64,000 nucleotides of DNA from Gamarada debralockiae (taxonomy: Eukaryota; Ascomycota; Leotiomycetes; Helotiales; Hyphodiscaceae): NCBI GenBank assembly GCA_002803225.1, contig NXFV01001430.1:1-64000 (forward strand), written 5' to 3'. Numbering within the stretch: position 1 is the first letter of the stretch; each line of letters begins with the position of its first letter. Shown piece after piece: positions 23,061 through 33,449 of the stretch. The translations under genes and the position numbers were made by a program. The notes beneath the pieces were generated by a model. It was not told where the DNA came from. It did no database searches and saw only the letters and a program-made list of their open reading frames with translations.

Positions 23061-24230
23061 TCAAGAACTCTGCTTCTTGTCGGAAGAGAGGGAGGAGGAG
23101 TGATCGCCGTTGCGAGTGGTGGAGGGGGAATGGTTGTGTTGGTTTGATTTGTCCTTTCGTGCTTCGTCGATTTCGCGACGCTGTTGGAGCGACGAGTCGT
23201 GGGACTTCCATTCAAGTTTGGTGTCTGGTGGGAAGGCGAGGATGCGCTTCATTGTTTCCCTGATGTTATAGTCAGCAAATATTCTTGCGCAAAATAAACG
23301 ATGTACATACTTGATCTTGAGAACCCTTCCACTATCGTCGCGGGTCCAGATACTCAAGATATCCTCACCATTCCTAACACTCAGAACCGCGCCACAAACC
23401 TCATCGCTAGTATCTGCGAACTGGTCTCCAATGATGGCAAAGACCAGGTCCTCCCAGTATCGATCCGCGACTCCCTTCTTCAACCGCACGATCCACTTGC
23501 CTCCCTTCTTATTATCCTCGTCCTCCCAAATTGGCCGAATGCCCTTCTTGAAGATATGATAGTCGGAAACGAGGGGTAAGCTGGAAGGGCGCTTCAGATG
23601 CTTATAAACCTGGAAGAAATCCTCTACCGTAGAAAACGCCGCCATAGAATGCAAAGTCTTCTCGTACTCCACAAAGCCATTCGACTTTGGGATTGGTGGT
23701 CGGAACCAGAATACCCAGCTATGTCTTAATGGATGTGTAGGCGGAGGAGTGGCGGTTTTGGAGTCGGAAAGAGAGGTCTTTGAATCGGATAGGGAGGTTT
23801 TCGACAGTTTCGTGCCTAGGTCTTTGAGTGATTTTTCGGCCGTGGGAGTCTTCACACCCACTCCGACGACGCTGCCGAAGTCCAAGGCTCCGCCTGGGGT
23901 CTTGGGAGTCTTTGCAGCGCCAAAGGATGCGAATGCGCCGGATCCCAGACCAAATGCACTGGATGCGCCGGCGGTGGGAGAGGCGAGGGAGGTGGAGGGT
24001 GACATGGCGTTGAAAGGGTTTTTGGTGCTGTGGGATGAACTGTCTCCATGTCTCCTTCCCAGTGGGTAGTTTCGTGTCGGATGATCATTTGAAGGAGATC
24101 CGCCGTTCGTTGTCGCTGTTCCAGTGGAGAGGGAGAGTTTGCTGGAGCTGGGGGTAGCACAGTTAGTGAATGCGCTCGTGACTAGGGAAGATCTCAGTTA
24201 CTTCGAACGGCGGGTCCATAGATTATCCAT
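23061..24230 (-). CDS. Class II eIF4E-like cap-binding protein (4EHP type)
   Basis: Binds the 5' cap of mRNA. Exons (minus) 24230-24202, 24147-23311, 23259-23061 give 354 residues. The 29-base first exon encodes MDNLWTRRS and joins through a 54-nt intron to a Ser/Thr-rich, disordered N-terminus; a second 51-nt intron is in frame without stops. The core has HSWVFWF, KKGIRPIWED (cap-stacking Trp), KWIVRLKKG, ICGAV-like VCGAVLSVR and DILSIWTR. At the other cap-stacking position Tyr appears to replace Trp, as in metazoan 4EHP, and the dorsal Trp that contacts eIF4G is Phe (EDFFQVY). This suggests a translation repressor or specialised cap-binding protein rather than the main eIF4E. Confidence 0.88.
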
Positions 24231-24589
24231 TACGAGAAGGAGATAAAGTTTCGGGGTGTTAGAAGGGTCTGAGACGCTCCTAAGATCGGTGAGGTAGAGC
24301 TTCTAGATAGTGGTCGGTAAAATCCAGCAAGAGCTGTCGTCGTTCAAGGGGTGGCAATCGAATCTTTCTCTGCAGATTGTGGAGGTCAAAATTGGATCCA
24401 AGCTTGCGGCAGATCTCTAGGTATCTTGCAGGTTCTCAAATACTCGTACGATGGTATCTATTCGGCGTCTGGTATTCAATTCGTGTTGGAAGATGAAGGC
24501 GGTGTTTGTTCAATTGCTTAGAGAAAGATAAAATGCGAGGTTAGAGCAGCGGGGCGCGAAAGGCTGCACCGCTGGCCTCGCTTAATTTC
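24231..24589. other. Upstream region of eIF4E-like gene
   Basis: Holds the promoter and 5' leader of the leftward eIF4E-like gene. No TATA box or further gene was recognised. Confidence 0.35.
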
Positions 24590-24850
24590 TTAGCTCAGAA
24601 CAGCGTCTAAATATTCTTGGACCTTCGAAATTTCTTCTTCTCTCTTTAACAGCAAGACCTCCAACTCAAATCTTCGACAGCTTGAACTCCAATTCAACTC
24701 AGCTGGCGACTCCGATGTGTGGTCAAGATCATACATCCACTTTAAAACCATCGTCACGAGGGCCCCTCGGGCGGCTTCCATGACACGATGATGACCTACA
24801 GATGGAGACATGCATGAGTTACACGACACATCTCTTCGTGAAACTGGCAT
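24590..24850 (-). CDS. Small hypothetical protein, 86 residues
   Basis: A single open frame from ATG at 24850 with an amphipathic, Glu/Arg-rich C-terminus (RRFELEVLLLKREEEISKV) that could form a coiled coil. I do not recognise it. It could be the last exon of a longer gene, or no gene at all. Confidence 0.2.
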   Translation of the reverse strand: MPVSRRDVSCNSCMSPSVGHHRVMEAARGALVTMVLKWMYDLDHTSESPAELNWSSSCRRFELEVLLLKREEEISKVQEYLDAVLS

Positions 24851-25466
24851 CAAAGGTAAGTGTCTCTACATCTGGTCAGTTTTACTTTATATGATGAGAA
24901 CACAACTCTGGTAATACGATTTAACCGGCATGTAATACATGTATCTGGTCAAGCTTGAGATTATTTTATGGCAATGTCTGATAATTCACGCTGTCTTACG
25001 CAGATTCCACAACTTTATTTGGAACATTACTAACGCGTCGCTAGCATTTCCCCAGGAACCTTTCAAATGGTATTTGGCAACACAATTGTTCACATCATTG
25101 ATCCAAATGGCGGATCTTACGGGCTTCAATATGATCACGTGACTTGATTTTAACTCGACTCTCAGTCCTGCCGTAATGCTTTCCAGTAAATGGAAGGTGG
25201 CATTGTGTATGTGGAAATGGGAACATGATCAATAGAATTCTATTTCGTTCACCCTTTTCATCTACGCCCTCAAGTGACACCGTGATTCTCGTTCCCGGCT
25301 CGTCGACCTGTGGCAGTTCCCTCCGGATATACCTCAAGGAAACATCAATCAACAACGCCGAGCCCAAAACCCGAAAGAAACCGTCGTTACTTGATTCACG
25401 TCAAACACGCTTTTTATGCCGTCTTACACATGTTCTTGCCAATGAAAAACCAAGTGGCCATCCAAT
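24851..25466. other. Intergenic, nothing recognised
   Basis: Short overlapping frames on both strands, no motif or repeat found. Confidence 0.35.
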
Positions 25467-25979
25467 TCAGACCGCGTCAAGAGTTTGAAGCAACTTCATA
25501 TCAAGCATAACTCTGCCCTTTCTGTTCGTCGGAATCATGCCAAGAGCAACACATTCAAAAGCATGATCTTGTTCCAAATACAGATCGAGCTTGGTGGACG
25601 CTTCAGGAGGTCTCAGGTGGTCTGCTGTGAGTCGGGAAGTTTGCGGTGGTACGTGGAGATGTGGGTTCAGGTTTTGTACATGAGAAAGGGCTGGCTTGTG
25701 TTGGGCTTTTTGGTGTACGAAGCAGTTATCATAGTGGCAGGCGATTACGAAGGCGGGGGTGTGAGGTAATTCGGGAAGGTCGAGGTTTGGGATTGGGGTG
25801 GATGGGTCATCGAGGTCGAAGTGTTGGGGGTATTTGAGGGTGGGATTGTTGATGGTAGAAGCTGCAGTCTTCGGCCTATTCTGGTGTGACGGCCCCTTCG
25901 GGTTAACCTCTGTTGTAAGATCAGTCTCATCGGTAAGGAACCGGATTTGAAAATGGCAAGAAGGTAGCTCACTCGACAT
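25467..25979 (-). CDS. Hypothetical protein, 170 residues
   Basis: An open frame from the first ATG at 25979 to a stop at 25467. The middle is Pro/Asn-rich (DDPSTPIPNLDLPELP), followed by a His/Gln-rich part and a C-terminus MLDMKLLQTLDAV. The frame is open upstream for another 36 codons, beginning only with GTG, and would encode a hydrophobic helix (LYFLVALILILLF); an ATG from an unseen upstream exon could make this a membrane-anchored protein. No family is recognised. A possible 63-nt in-frame intron starts with GTGAGC inside the first codons, which would change the N-terminus. Confidence 0.3.
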   Translation of the reverse strand: MSSELPSCHFQIRFLTDETDLTTEVNPKGPSHQNRPKTAASTINNPTLKYPQHFDLDDPSTPIPNLDLPELPHTPAFVIACHYDNCFVHQKAQHKPALSHVQNLNPHLHVPPQTSRLTADHLRPPEASTKLDLYLEQDHAFECVALGMIPTNRKGRVMLDMKLLQTLDAV

Positions 25980-26905
25980 AGTGCGTTGGGAAATAAAACT
26001 CTGCCTGAAGAGAAGGATGAGTATCAAAGCTACCAGGAAGTATAACCAGCGTGGAAGGAAGTATAGAGTTGTTGAGCTTGGAAGCACTGCTTGCTAGCAC
26101 TTGTCGACGAAAGAACAACGAGAGCGGGTGGAATTGAATATGACTGAATTTACTGCTTCCAAATTGAGAGGATAAGCATAGCAAAGTCTCAAGTTCAAGG
26201 GAGAATAACTATTGTGTGATAAAGAAAGGGGTAGTCTGTAGAGCATTGGCAGCGTGAGAAGGAAGGGATCGAGAGAAAGAGGGACGAGGGATGGCCGGAG
26301 TATACCAAATCTCCCCTTCCGACGGGCGACTGGCTTTGGGACTCTTGACTGCCCCGTCTAAAGCAGTACAATTTCACTTTGATGCGTTGGAACTCTCCCA
26401 GCAACACTCCTCATTGGGCAGTTCAAACAGCGAGGAGGGTGATGTTAAATGCTGCAAGCTGTGTCTCACTTGAACCAATGATGTTTTGGCGATCGGTCAA
26501 CAAAACAGGGCAAATCGGTCAGAAAGGCGGCGGAGTTGGCGGCAGGCCATTCTTGCCTGAAATGGTGCTTCCAAACCTTGCTGCTCACCGACCTCCACTT
26601 TCGATGGGCGGCACAAAATTCGATCCCCGCTAACGCGGCCGCCAAATGTCGGTCAGCCTGATGCAGCTGGCGCATATTCCTCGGTGAGCCAACTAAGGGC
26701 GGCGGCAGTCAGTCTCGTCTCTTCAACAAATCAGGGCTCGGCATGGCTAGCACCCAATCCCAATTTGTCACCGGATAAGACTAGGGCTTCGAGGCGGCAA
26801 AATATGAACATCCAGCCATAACTTCGAATCCCGTGATTGAAAGTCCTTCGAAAGCATGCGGCAGACACAGTACGATGAGCGCAACTACGCGATAACCTCG
26901 ACGGC
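25980..26905. other. Intergenic, upstream of Zn-cluster gene
   Basis: No supported gene. The region directly before 26906 must hold the promoter of the long rightward gene; no obvious element stands out. Confidence 0.35.
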
Positions 26906-29900
26906 ATGATGATGATAGAAGGGGTGACGGGAGGCGAGGGGCTGGCGGTTGATGATCCGAACCTGATGCGCGAAGAGACGATGTTGACACGCAAGGTTGA
27001 GCTACTGGAGGCTTTCTTGGACAAAAGCATATATGCCCTGAGCTATTGAAAGAGTCGTGCTAACGCCATATACTAGATCCAGATGCCCGGCCCCCGGTAT
27101 TTGAGAGATGTCAGATGTTGCAGCAAAGGACCGAGTTCCTTGAGGCAGCTGTGTCCAAAGCTGGTAGGTCACTTCGATGCCTGTTTAATTAGCTTTTCAT
27201 TAACTTTGGTCAAGGCAGACGCGATGATATGCGTGAATTTCTAAAAAGTTACTCGTTACCAAATCATCAAGACCAGAGAGACGACTTTCTGGAATGGCTG
27301 TGTTCACATGACCGTTCCCCACCCCCCACGCTTGTCGGCACACAGTCACAAACGCTACACAGAAGGACTAGTGAGACAGAGGTTGATCTTGCTCACAATT
27401 TTCGAAGAGATGAAGAGACTTCGGAACTTAGTTCAGTATCTCATCGACCAAAACGACTTCGAACGACTGCCAACGAAAGACCCCCATGCCTACGATGCCG
27501 AGTACTGAAGAAAAAGGTTAGCCCCGTTATTATAAGCACCTTCATAGAACTAACTGGTTACAGTGCGACTCTCTGGAGCAGTGTCGCCATTGCCCGCAAC
27601 AAAACGATGAGAGTGAGGGTGATTACTGGAAAGTACTCGGCTGTCACAGGGGGCCGCTCAAGTCAATGTCTGAGATATTTTGTCCGGGTGTGTACTCTAT
27701 GTTGGGAGACTTGCTTCTAGTGCTTACACTTGGATAGCCTACACAAGATCAACCACAAGAACCATCCGTCGTCACCATGGGGAGATTGAGACGGTCCACC
27801 TCGTTTCAAGTCGGTCTCCGCGACTTTTGAATTCAGAGGCTCGTATCGCTCATTTGATTGAGTCTAATCATGAGTTTGCGAATCTGAAAGACTTTGTTTG
27901 GGACGACAAATTTTTACTGGGGCTTCTCTGTGACGAGGCGAGCGCTTCGAGCCACGACACGTCATCGACCGCAAGTACTGAAATCATGAAAGATCTTGCG
28001 GCCCCATGGTATCTGCTACAGGTAATAGCCGAGAATCCCGTCTACCGGATTCGCAAAGCCGAGTACAATTTCTTCACCCTCATACGTCTGGGGAACAAAT
28101 TCTCGCGTGTTGCAGTAGGTTGTTTAGCACGTCTCTCTTGTAGCGAAACTAACAACATTGCAGACAGCTCATGGTCTATTTCATCAAGTCAAGAATCTTC
28201 TTCGGAAAGGTGTGGAAGTGTATTTTTCGGAGTTAGAGACCCTCGCATATACCAAGCCGCCTGAGACACACATAAGCTTTCATGCTCGCTCATCAAGTCC
28301 GGGGGCATTGATCGACATAAACAGCGATATGGAAGAATTTCTCGAGGCGCTCGAAGGCGCCTGTTCCAGTCGCGGAAAGCTCTCCGGAATGTTACAACTG
28401 ACATGCTTTTTGGCCCTTCTCCTCTTCAGCGTCGTCAAATCCTTACTGATAGATGCACACTCCAAACGGAGTGAATATGAAGATGGGAGTCCTTGGCGAG
28501 ATGCAGATGCGGTTCGGATCTCTAGTGCCTACAAAGCTTTAGTGAGCGTATACGGTTGGGCATCGAAGTCAGATCTCTTACTTAGCAACGATACGGAAAC
28601 CAATCCCCCTCATCTCCAATCGGCAATCCAAGAGACCCAGCAAATGTTACACCGGAATAAATGGGAGGAGAGAGGTATCAAAGGAAGCAAAGACTTCCTC
28701 ATCGGACTAGGAACATGCGTCTTTCCCAATGGGGCCTACAATGGATTTTTCGCCCAAACATTTGGATTAGCACACCTTGCACAACCACCTCCAAAGGCTG
28801 TGGGCGCTCACATTGCAACATCTGAGTATGAACAATCCCCTGGCACGTCAACAACGTACTTCTTGGGTGGTCCAAATCAAGCGGGAGACTTGGGATCTTC
28901 CGATTCTGGGCAGCTCATATCGAACCCGACTTCCGCCTTCCCCACACCAATCGCTTCTGAAATGGATTATTCTTCTCCTGGGAGCATGAAGGATATAAGG
29001 GTTCCTAGATACGAGCCCAGCTACACCTCTCGTTTTTCTCCGGCGGTGGCCACGACAGGTCCTTCATTCCCACCTATACCTGCTACCAATAAGTCTCTCC
29101 CATCACTACCAGCATCGAAAACGACGACACAGCAGATGTCGACACCCCATCGTGGCCTGCCTCCACTGGCGGCCATGAAACTGCCGCAACCTACACGGCA
29201 ACCTCCTCCAATAGGCGTGGCATATACTCTTAGTGAAGACGAGCGGAGTACCGCCTCACCTTCCGGGACATACTCGAACTTTCAGCTCAACTTTAATGCT
29301 GACGACAAAGTTCCGAGTTCAGGGCGTCGAAAAGGTAAATTAGATCAAAAGGCAGCAAAAAAGGCTGCAACGATAAGGAGTATCAAGGCCTGTTGGAAAT
29401 GCTGGTTATTGAAAGTTCCCGTGAGTGGCTATTGAACTCTCTACCTCTTTTAGAAGATAACATGTTGACCTCGAGTTCTAGTGTTCTGTGGGGGAGATTT
29501 GCGACCGTTGCTCGGTGATATATAGTTCCCGCAAGGGTGAAGGAATAGACTGTAGCAGGAAAGGTTTCATTGACTACGAAGAGGTTTTCTTTCCAGGTAA
29601 GCTCTCTTACTTCTTCATCGAAACGAGATACCAAGTGTGCGTAGATTTACTATACTCTCCGTTCCACAAGGCATTCATTGCAAACTATATAAACACCCAC
29701 TCCAATGGTTTTAGGGGCAACTCCCTCGAAATCGAAGTCACGTGGAACGGTTCATGTACGACTAGGTTCTTCGTACATGAATTCATTCCAAAGACTATGG
29801 AGCCGCTAGAACCAATTCCTCAAACGATCAATAGAAGGCTACAGCTACTAGACTCCGTGCCTGCTGGTATTACGGCGCTGTCCCCTCCGGACATGACAAG

Positions 29901-30882
29901 GATGTTCCGAACCTCTCTTGAGAATACATTGGCCGACCAAGAATTTCCAGATCTGATAACTGTAGAACAGAGAACGACGGTCGGCAGAAGGACTCTGGGC
30001 AGTGCATTCCGCTTCTATCGCAGTACAAATTCACAGGCAAGCTTCAATCTTCGCTTGACATAGTTTCCTCCACTAACACTTTCTAGTTGCTACGGAGTGT
30101 CCTGTTGCTCTATCTCGCTAATCATTGCCTCAACAATACGATAGTTTTTGCAGAGTCTTCGGCTCTCCTTCTTCACCAGAAGATCAGAGGCGTGTACTTG
30201 CCGTCTCGAGATGTGACATCACGACTACTCGACTTACAAGTTAAGTTCATTCTGCTCAGGATAGTGCGGGAGCTAGCTAGGGAAACGCTGGAAGGTCTGG
30301 AAAAGAGCATGAGAGCCCGGACGAAAGATACATGGCCTGTGTCATTTGGTACAGTTTCCGTGCTGTGCATGTGCATCGAGGAGATTCAGATTGCCGCCAT
30401 AACTTCAATCGGCGTCGAGAAAGTTGTTGGGAAGAACCCTCTAACCAGAGAAGCAGCTGTTGAGGTGTGCCAAGCTTTGGAAGACAACCCAATGAAAATG
30501 ATCTTAGACATATTCCACGAAATCTTCAAAACATATAAAATTCCGGATGGTGTAAGAGGAGGATTCAACCCATTCCGACAAACTCTTGCTGATGGAGACT
30601 CAAACCTGGGCATCGACGAGCATGCACGAAACATGGTAAAGGATTTTGGGCAAATGATTACCGAATCATGTGAGCATTACTCTCCGGCTTTCTCTGCGTA
30701 GACTGACATTCCTAGATCCGGAAATGCAAGGACTCAATCAACCAGCTGATTTTTATGCCGAGTCGGAAGACTTCGAGAGAAAGAATAGGGGCCGTCTGGT
30801 TTCGAAGTTTCTTCTATCGTTCATTGACGAGAAAACATTGAAAGAAGTCGAGAGGGCATCTAATTCTATTCCAACCGAGTAG
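26906..30882 (+). CDS. Large fungal protein with two Zn2Cys6-like clusters
   Basis: Probable nuclear regulator of 1174 residues. Exons: 26906-27026, 27077-27163, 27215-27516, 27564-27687, 27738-28114, 28164-29420, 29482-29596, 29645-30036, 30087-30669, 30716-30882. Cluster one is Cys161, 164, 171, 177, 180, 197 (CLRCRVLKKKC...DYWKVLGC), assembled across an intron. Cluster two is Cys747, 750, 757, 763, 766, 780 (CWKCWLLKVPC...), also intron-split. Both share C-x2-C-x6-C-x5-C-x2-C with a longer last spacing than Gal4-type fingers. Between them lies a Ser/Pro-rich disordered stretch. Intron 30037-30086 has a GC donor; the first intron (27027-27076) also needs a GC donor and is the least certain part. 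Intron 7 (48 nt) is stop-free. Confidence 0.78.
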
Positions 30883-31319
30883 GACTGTACTAGACAGTGT
30901 GGCAACGGGCGCACGATCACGATCATTTTAGTGAATGGGAAAAATACGAAGGAACAAATTCGTAGAACGAACTCGGCGAGGAGGCATTTACATTTACATT
31001 CATTCTTCCGCGGCGTCTCAACGACCGCATGCGACCTCTTCAGACTCGCCTTCTCCCACTCGCTCTCCCTCCTTTGGGTTTCGACAGCCAGCCGCATCCT
31101 TTTTAACTCCTGCCCGTCCGACTTGAAAACCCCTCTCTACAGCATTCAAATAGTTCAGCCTGGAAGCCCCCTCTGAGGTTTCCATATCAAATCAGCTCCA
31201 GACAGAAGACATATTCGACTACCTTGAATGGCCAATCATCTTTGACACATTCAACCATTCTTCCGACCAGGCACACCAGGCTACAAAACGTCCATCTCAT
31301 TAGCACCATTCCTGGTACT
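30883..31319. other. Convergent intergenic region
   Basis: Between the 3' ends of the Zn-cluster gene and the C2H2 gene. Frames here are short and C/T-rich; nothing recognised. Confidence 0.35.
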
Positions 31320-32168
31320 CTATACAGATCCTGGTACTCTTTCGAGACGGCGAAGTTCCTTAAAATGCTTTTGCGAATTTCCAGCCCTTTCTAGACCTGC
31401 CTGGTACCTATTCCTCGCTCTCGTCTCCAGCTGCAACGTCTTCTTCTCCGTCGCTCTCAAGGCGCGCTGCTGTAATTCTGGCACACCAATCAGACTCGAT
31501 GACGTCCCGGCACGCAGAGCTAAGCGACGGTCTGAGGATGATGAAGCTGACGATTGAGTTTCAGTTTCGGGATTGTTCGTAGTGGTGCTGTCGTTTTGGA
31601 GTTGCCGAGAGGGAGATGACGATTGGAGTGGTGAGCGAATTTGGTTTTGGCGGAAGTAGCGGGCACGAGATCGATGGCCAAGTGTCTTGCCGGATGGAAG
31701 AAGCATTTTTTTGTCATCTGCGACTTTTTTCCTCACTCCTTCGTCCTCCTGGGCTTCATCCTCGACGTCCGAAGGATAGTCCCAGAAATCAACCCATTCC
31801 TCTCCCTCATCCTCCAAATCGATTCTGCAGTGGCCTTTGCTCTTCATGTGGTCTTGGGCCGCCCACTTGTTACTCCTTTCCGTACCACAGAACAGGCATT
31901 CATGGAAGTCTGAGATGATTGTGTTGAGGAAGCTGAGGAAGGAAGAGATATCGATTAGGTGGTCTGCGTCTGGGATGAAGAAATTGTGGGATTTGGACAT
32001 GTGGAGAAGATTCTCATCGATAGTTTGAGAGTGGTTGCTGCAGAATAGGCAAGTTGATGGGGTGAAGGTAGTTGTGATAGAGGAGGGTAGTTCAGGAATT
32101 GAATTTTCGAGCTCAGTGCTGTCCATTGTCACTTGGTTGGTTGTGGAGCTTGTTGGCAGTGCGGTCAT
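31320..32168 (-). CDS. REI1-like C2H2 zinc-finger protein, short form
   Basis: Related to Rei1/Reh1 (human ZNF622), cytoplasmic factors in late 60S ribosome maturation. Seen: paired fingers CLFCSNHSQ...HMSKSH and CLFCGTERSNKWAAQDHMKSKGH, then an acidic stretch ending FWDYPSD, and the family's LPSGKTLGHRSRARYFRQN motif. Single exon of 282 residues from the first ATG at 32168; the frame runs upstream to a GTG but stops at a TAA. Rei1 proteins are longer (over 400) and begin with another finger and a linker, which are missing here. It is thus either a short paralog or the model lacks a 5' exon. Confidence 0.7.
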   Translation of the reverse strand: MTALPTSSTTNQVTMDSTELENSIPELPSSITTTFTPSTCLFCSNHSQTIDENLLHMSKSHNFFIPDADHLIDISSFLSFLNTIISDFHECLFCGTERSNKWAAQDHMKSKGHCRIDLEDEGEEWVDFWDYPSDVEDEAQEDEGVRKKVADDKKMLLPSGKTLGHRSRARYFRQNQIRSPLQSSSPSRQLQNDSTTTNNPETETQSSASSSSDRRLALRAGTSSSLIGVPELQQRALRATEKKTLQLETRARNRYQAGLERAGNSQKHFKELRRLERVPGSV

Positions 32169-33118
32169 AACGTATAAGTTGGTATCAGATGTCAGGTTTG
32201 AAGAGCTGCTTATTGCACGTGATACGCTCAACACGTGAATGAATAGAAGAGATTGATGCTCTTATTGAGATTGGTTTGAGATCAGATAGAACCTTCCAAT
32301 TGATACCTTATTATACTTAAGGCTTATCGCACTTCTCGTTGCTACCCTCGAACGGGTGACTCAGTCGATTGCGGTAGCGTGGTGAGTCACTTCGACTCAC
32401 GCAAGCTTGCTTTCGCAGTAATTTGCTAATTCAAACTCAACGCTTCTACTACTGGCAGGTCTTAATTGAGTTATGACTCTAAGGGATATGAAACTGAATA
32501 GAAGTTGCAGAAAGGGGATGTTTCTTCCAGACCTATGCACTGCCATGCTCGAACGTCCCAGCTGCTCGCCAATGATCAATCGAGTTAATTGCACACCCTC
32601 CGTTGTCTCATCAGCTTACCGCAAAATTGCTTAGTCAGGTCCGTTTGTGAGCTGCTACCGACGCACCCCCAACCCCCTTTCGGCGCTGCCGGTCAATTTT
32701 CACAACAACTTTCGCATTCCCGGATTCCGGACCTGCACAGCCATTGACCAGTCACGAGTGAGATGTGTCAATTAGCATGTAGCCTTAGTAGCTCCGTACT
32801 TAGGGAGGAGCTGCTCCATCCAGCCCAGAAGGGGACAAAAGAGCGGAGGTTCGTGCAGAAGTGCTTGAGGCACTAGGTATCCTCGTTATTACGTTCTCGT
32901 TCTGTATTTTCGCACGGTTTCCCTTACTCAATAGTAGAGCTTGAAGTGAGTTGGACTCGACTTAGACAGTGGAAGCAATAGAAAGCGAGACGTGGCGGAA
33001 AACTTACATCACGTGATGTCCGCAATAACTGCTCAACTCTCCGGCGGGGGGGGTAAGTACGAATTGAGATATCTGTTTGACTTCAATACATATTAAAGAG
33101 CTCTCAAACTGTTCAATT
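32169..33118. other. Upstream region of C2H2 gene and relic zone
   Basis: About 0.95 kb without a supported gene. It holds the AP-1/Gcn4-like sites listed separately and a run of eight G at about 33043-33050. Confidence 0.4.
32357..32400. promoter_or_regulatory. Two AP-1/Gcn4-type sites and a hairpin
   Basis: TGACTCA at 32357-32363 and TGAGTCA at 32383-32389 are both exact matches to the bZIP core TGASTCA bound by Gcn4/CpcA and AP-1 factors, about 190-220 bases upstream of the C2H2 gene's ATG. The second is the left arm of a perfect 7-bp hairpin (GTGAGTC, 5-base loop, GACTCAC; 32382-32400). Gcn4-type control would suit a ribosome-biogenesis gene, but binding is inference. Confidence 0.45.
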
Positions 33119-33445
33119 GCAATGTGGGTTGCCAATTCTCTTTTCATTACCCTTTTCTCAACTCCCGCCGAAGCCCTCGATGTATTATGAGAGATGTTTG
33201 GAGAAGAAATTGTGCCCGATCCGATCATATTCATGTATCCGCGCAAGGGAATGATGGAGTGGGCTTATGGCAGCTTCTTGACGTGGCCCGGTTGGATATC
33301 GCAACATGGCAATGTGAGGAAGAGTGTGGGAAGGCTGGCTTTTGCAGGCGAGCATGCAGGCGGGTATGTGCATGGTGCTTGGATTGAGGAGAGGGAGAAG
33401 GGGGCAGAGATTGCAGGGCATTTGAAAGCTGAGGACGAAGAGTAA
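33119..33445 (+). pseudogene. C-terminal fragment of a flavin amine oxidase
   Basis: The deduced text GEEIVPDP...YPRKGMMEWAYGSFLTWPGW followed by GRLAFAGEHAGGYVHGAWIEERE matches in order the C-terminal FAD-binding end of polyamine/monoamine oxidase-like flavoproteins. Only about 108 codons remain and nothing of the N-terminal Rossmann part is upstream. A TGA interrupts the frame (after ALDVL, near 33188) where an Arg codon CGA would fit, a C-to-T change of the kind RIP makes. It is a dead 3' remnant. Confidence 0.65.
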
Positions 33446-33449
33446 TTTA

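Noticed and set aside
26810..26850. TTCGAATCCCG resembling a tRNA B box
   Set aside because: No A box or acceptor stem in the expected positions.
32335..32405. A tRNA-like stretch (GTTCGAG and GCTACC/GGTAGC arms on the minus strand)
   Set aside because: The arms are only 26 bases apart and no cloverleaf with proper A box forms; bZIP sites and a simple hairpin explain it better.
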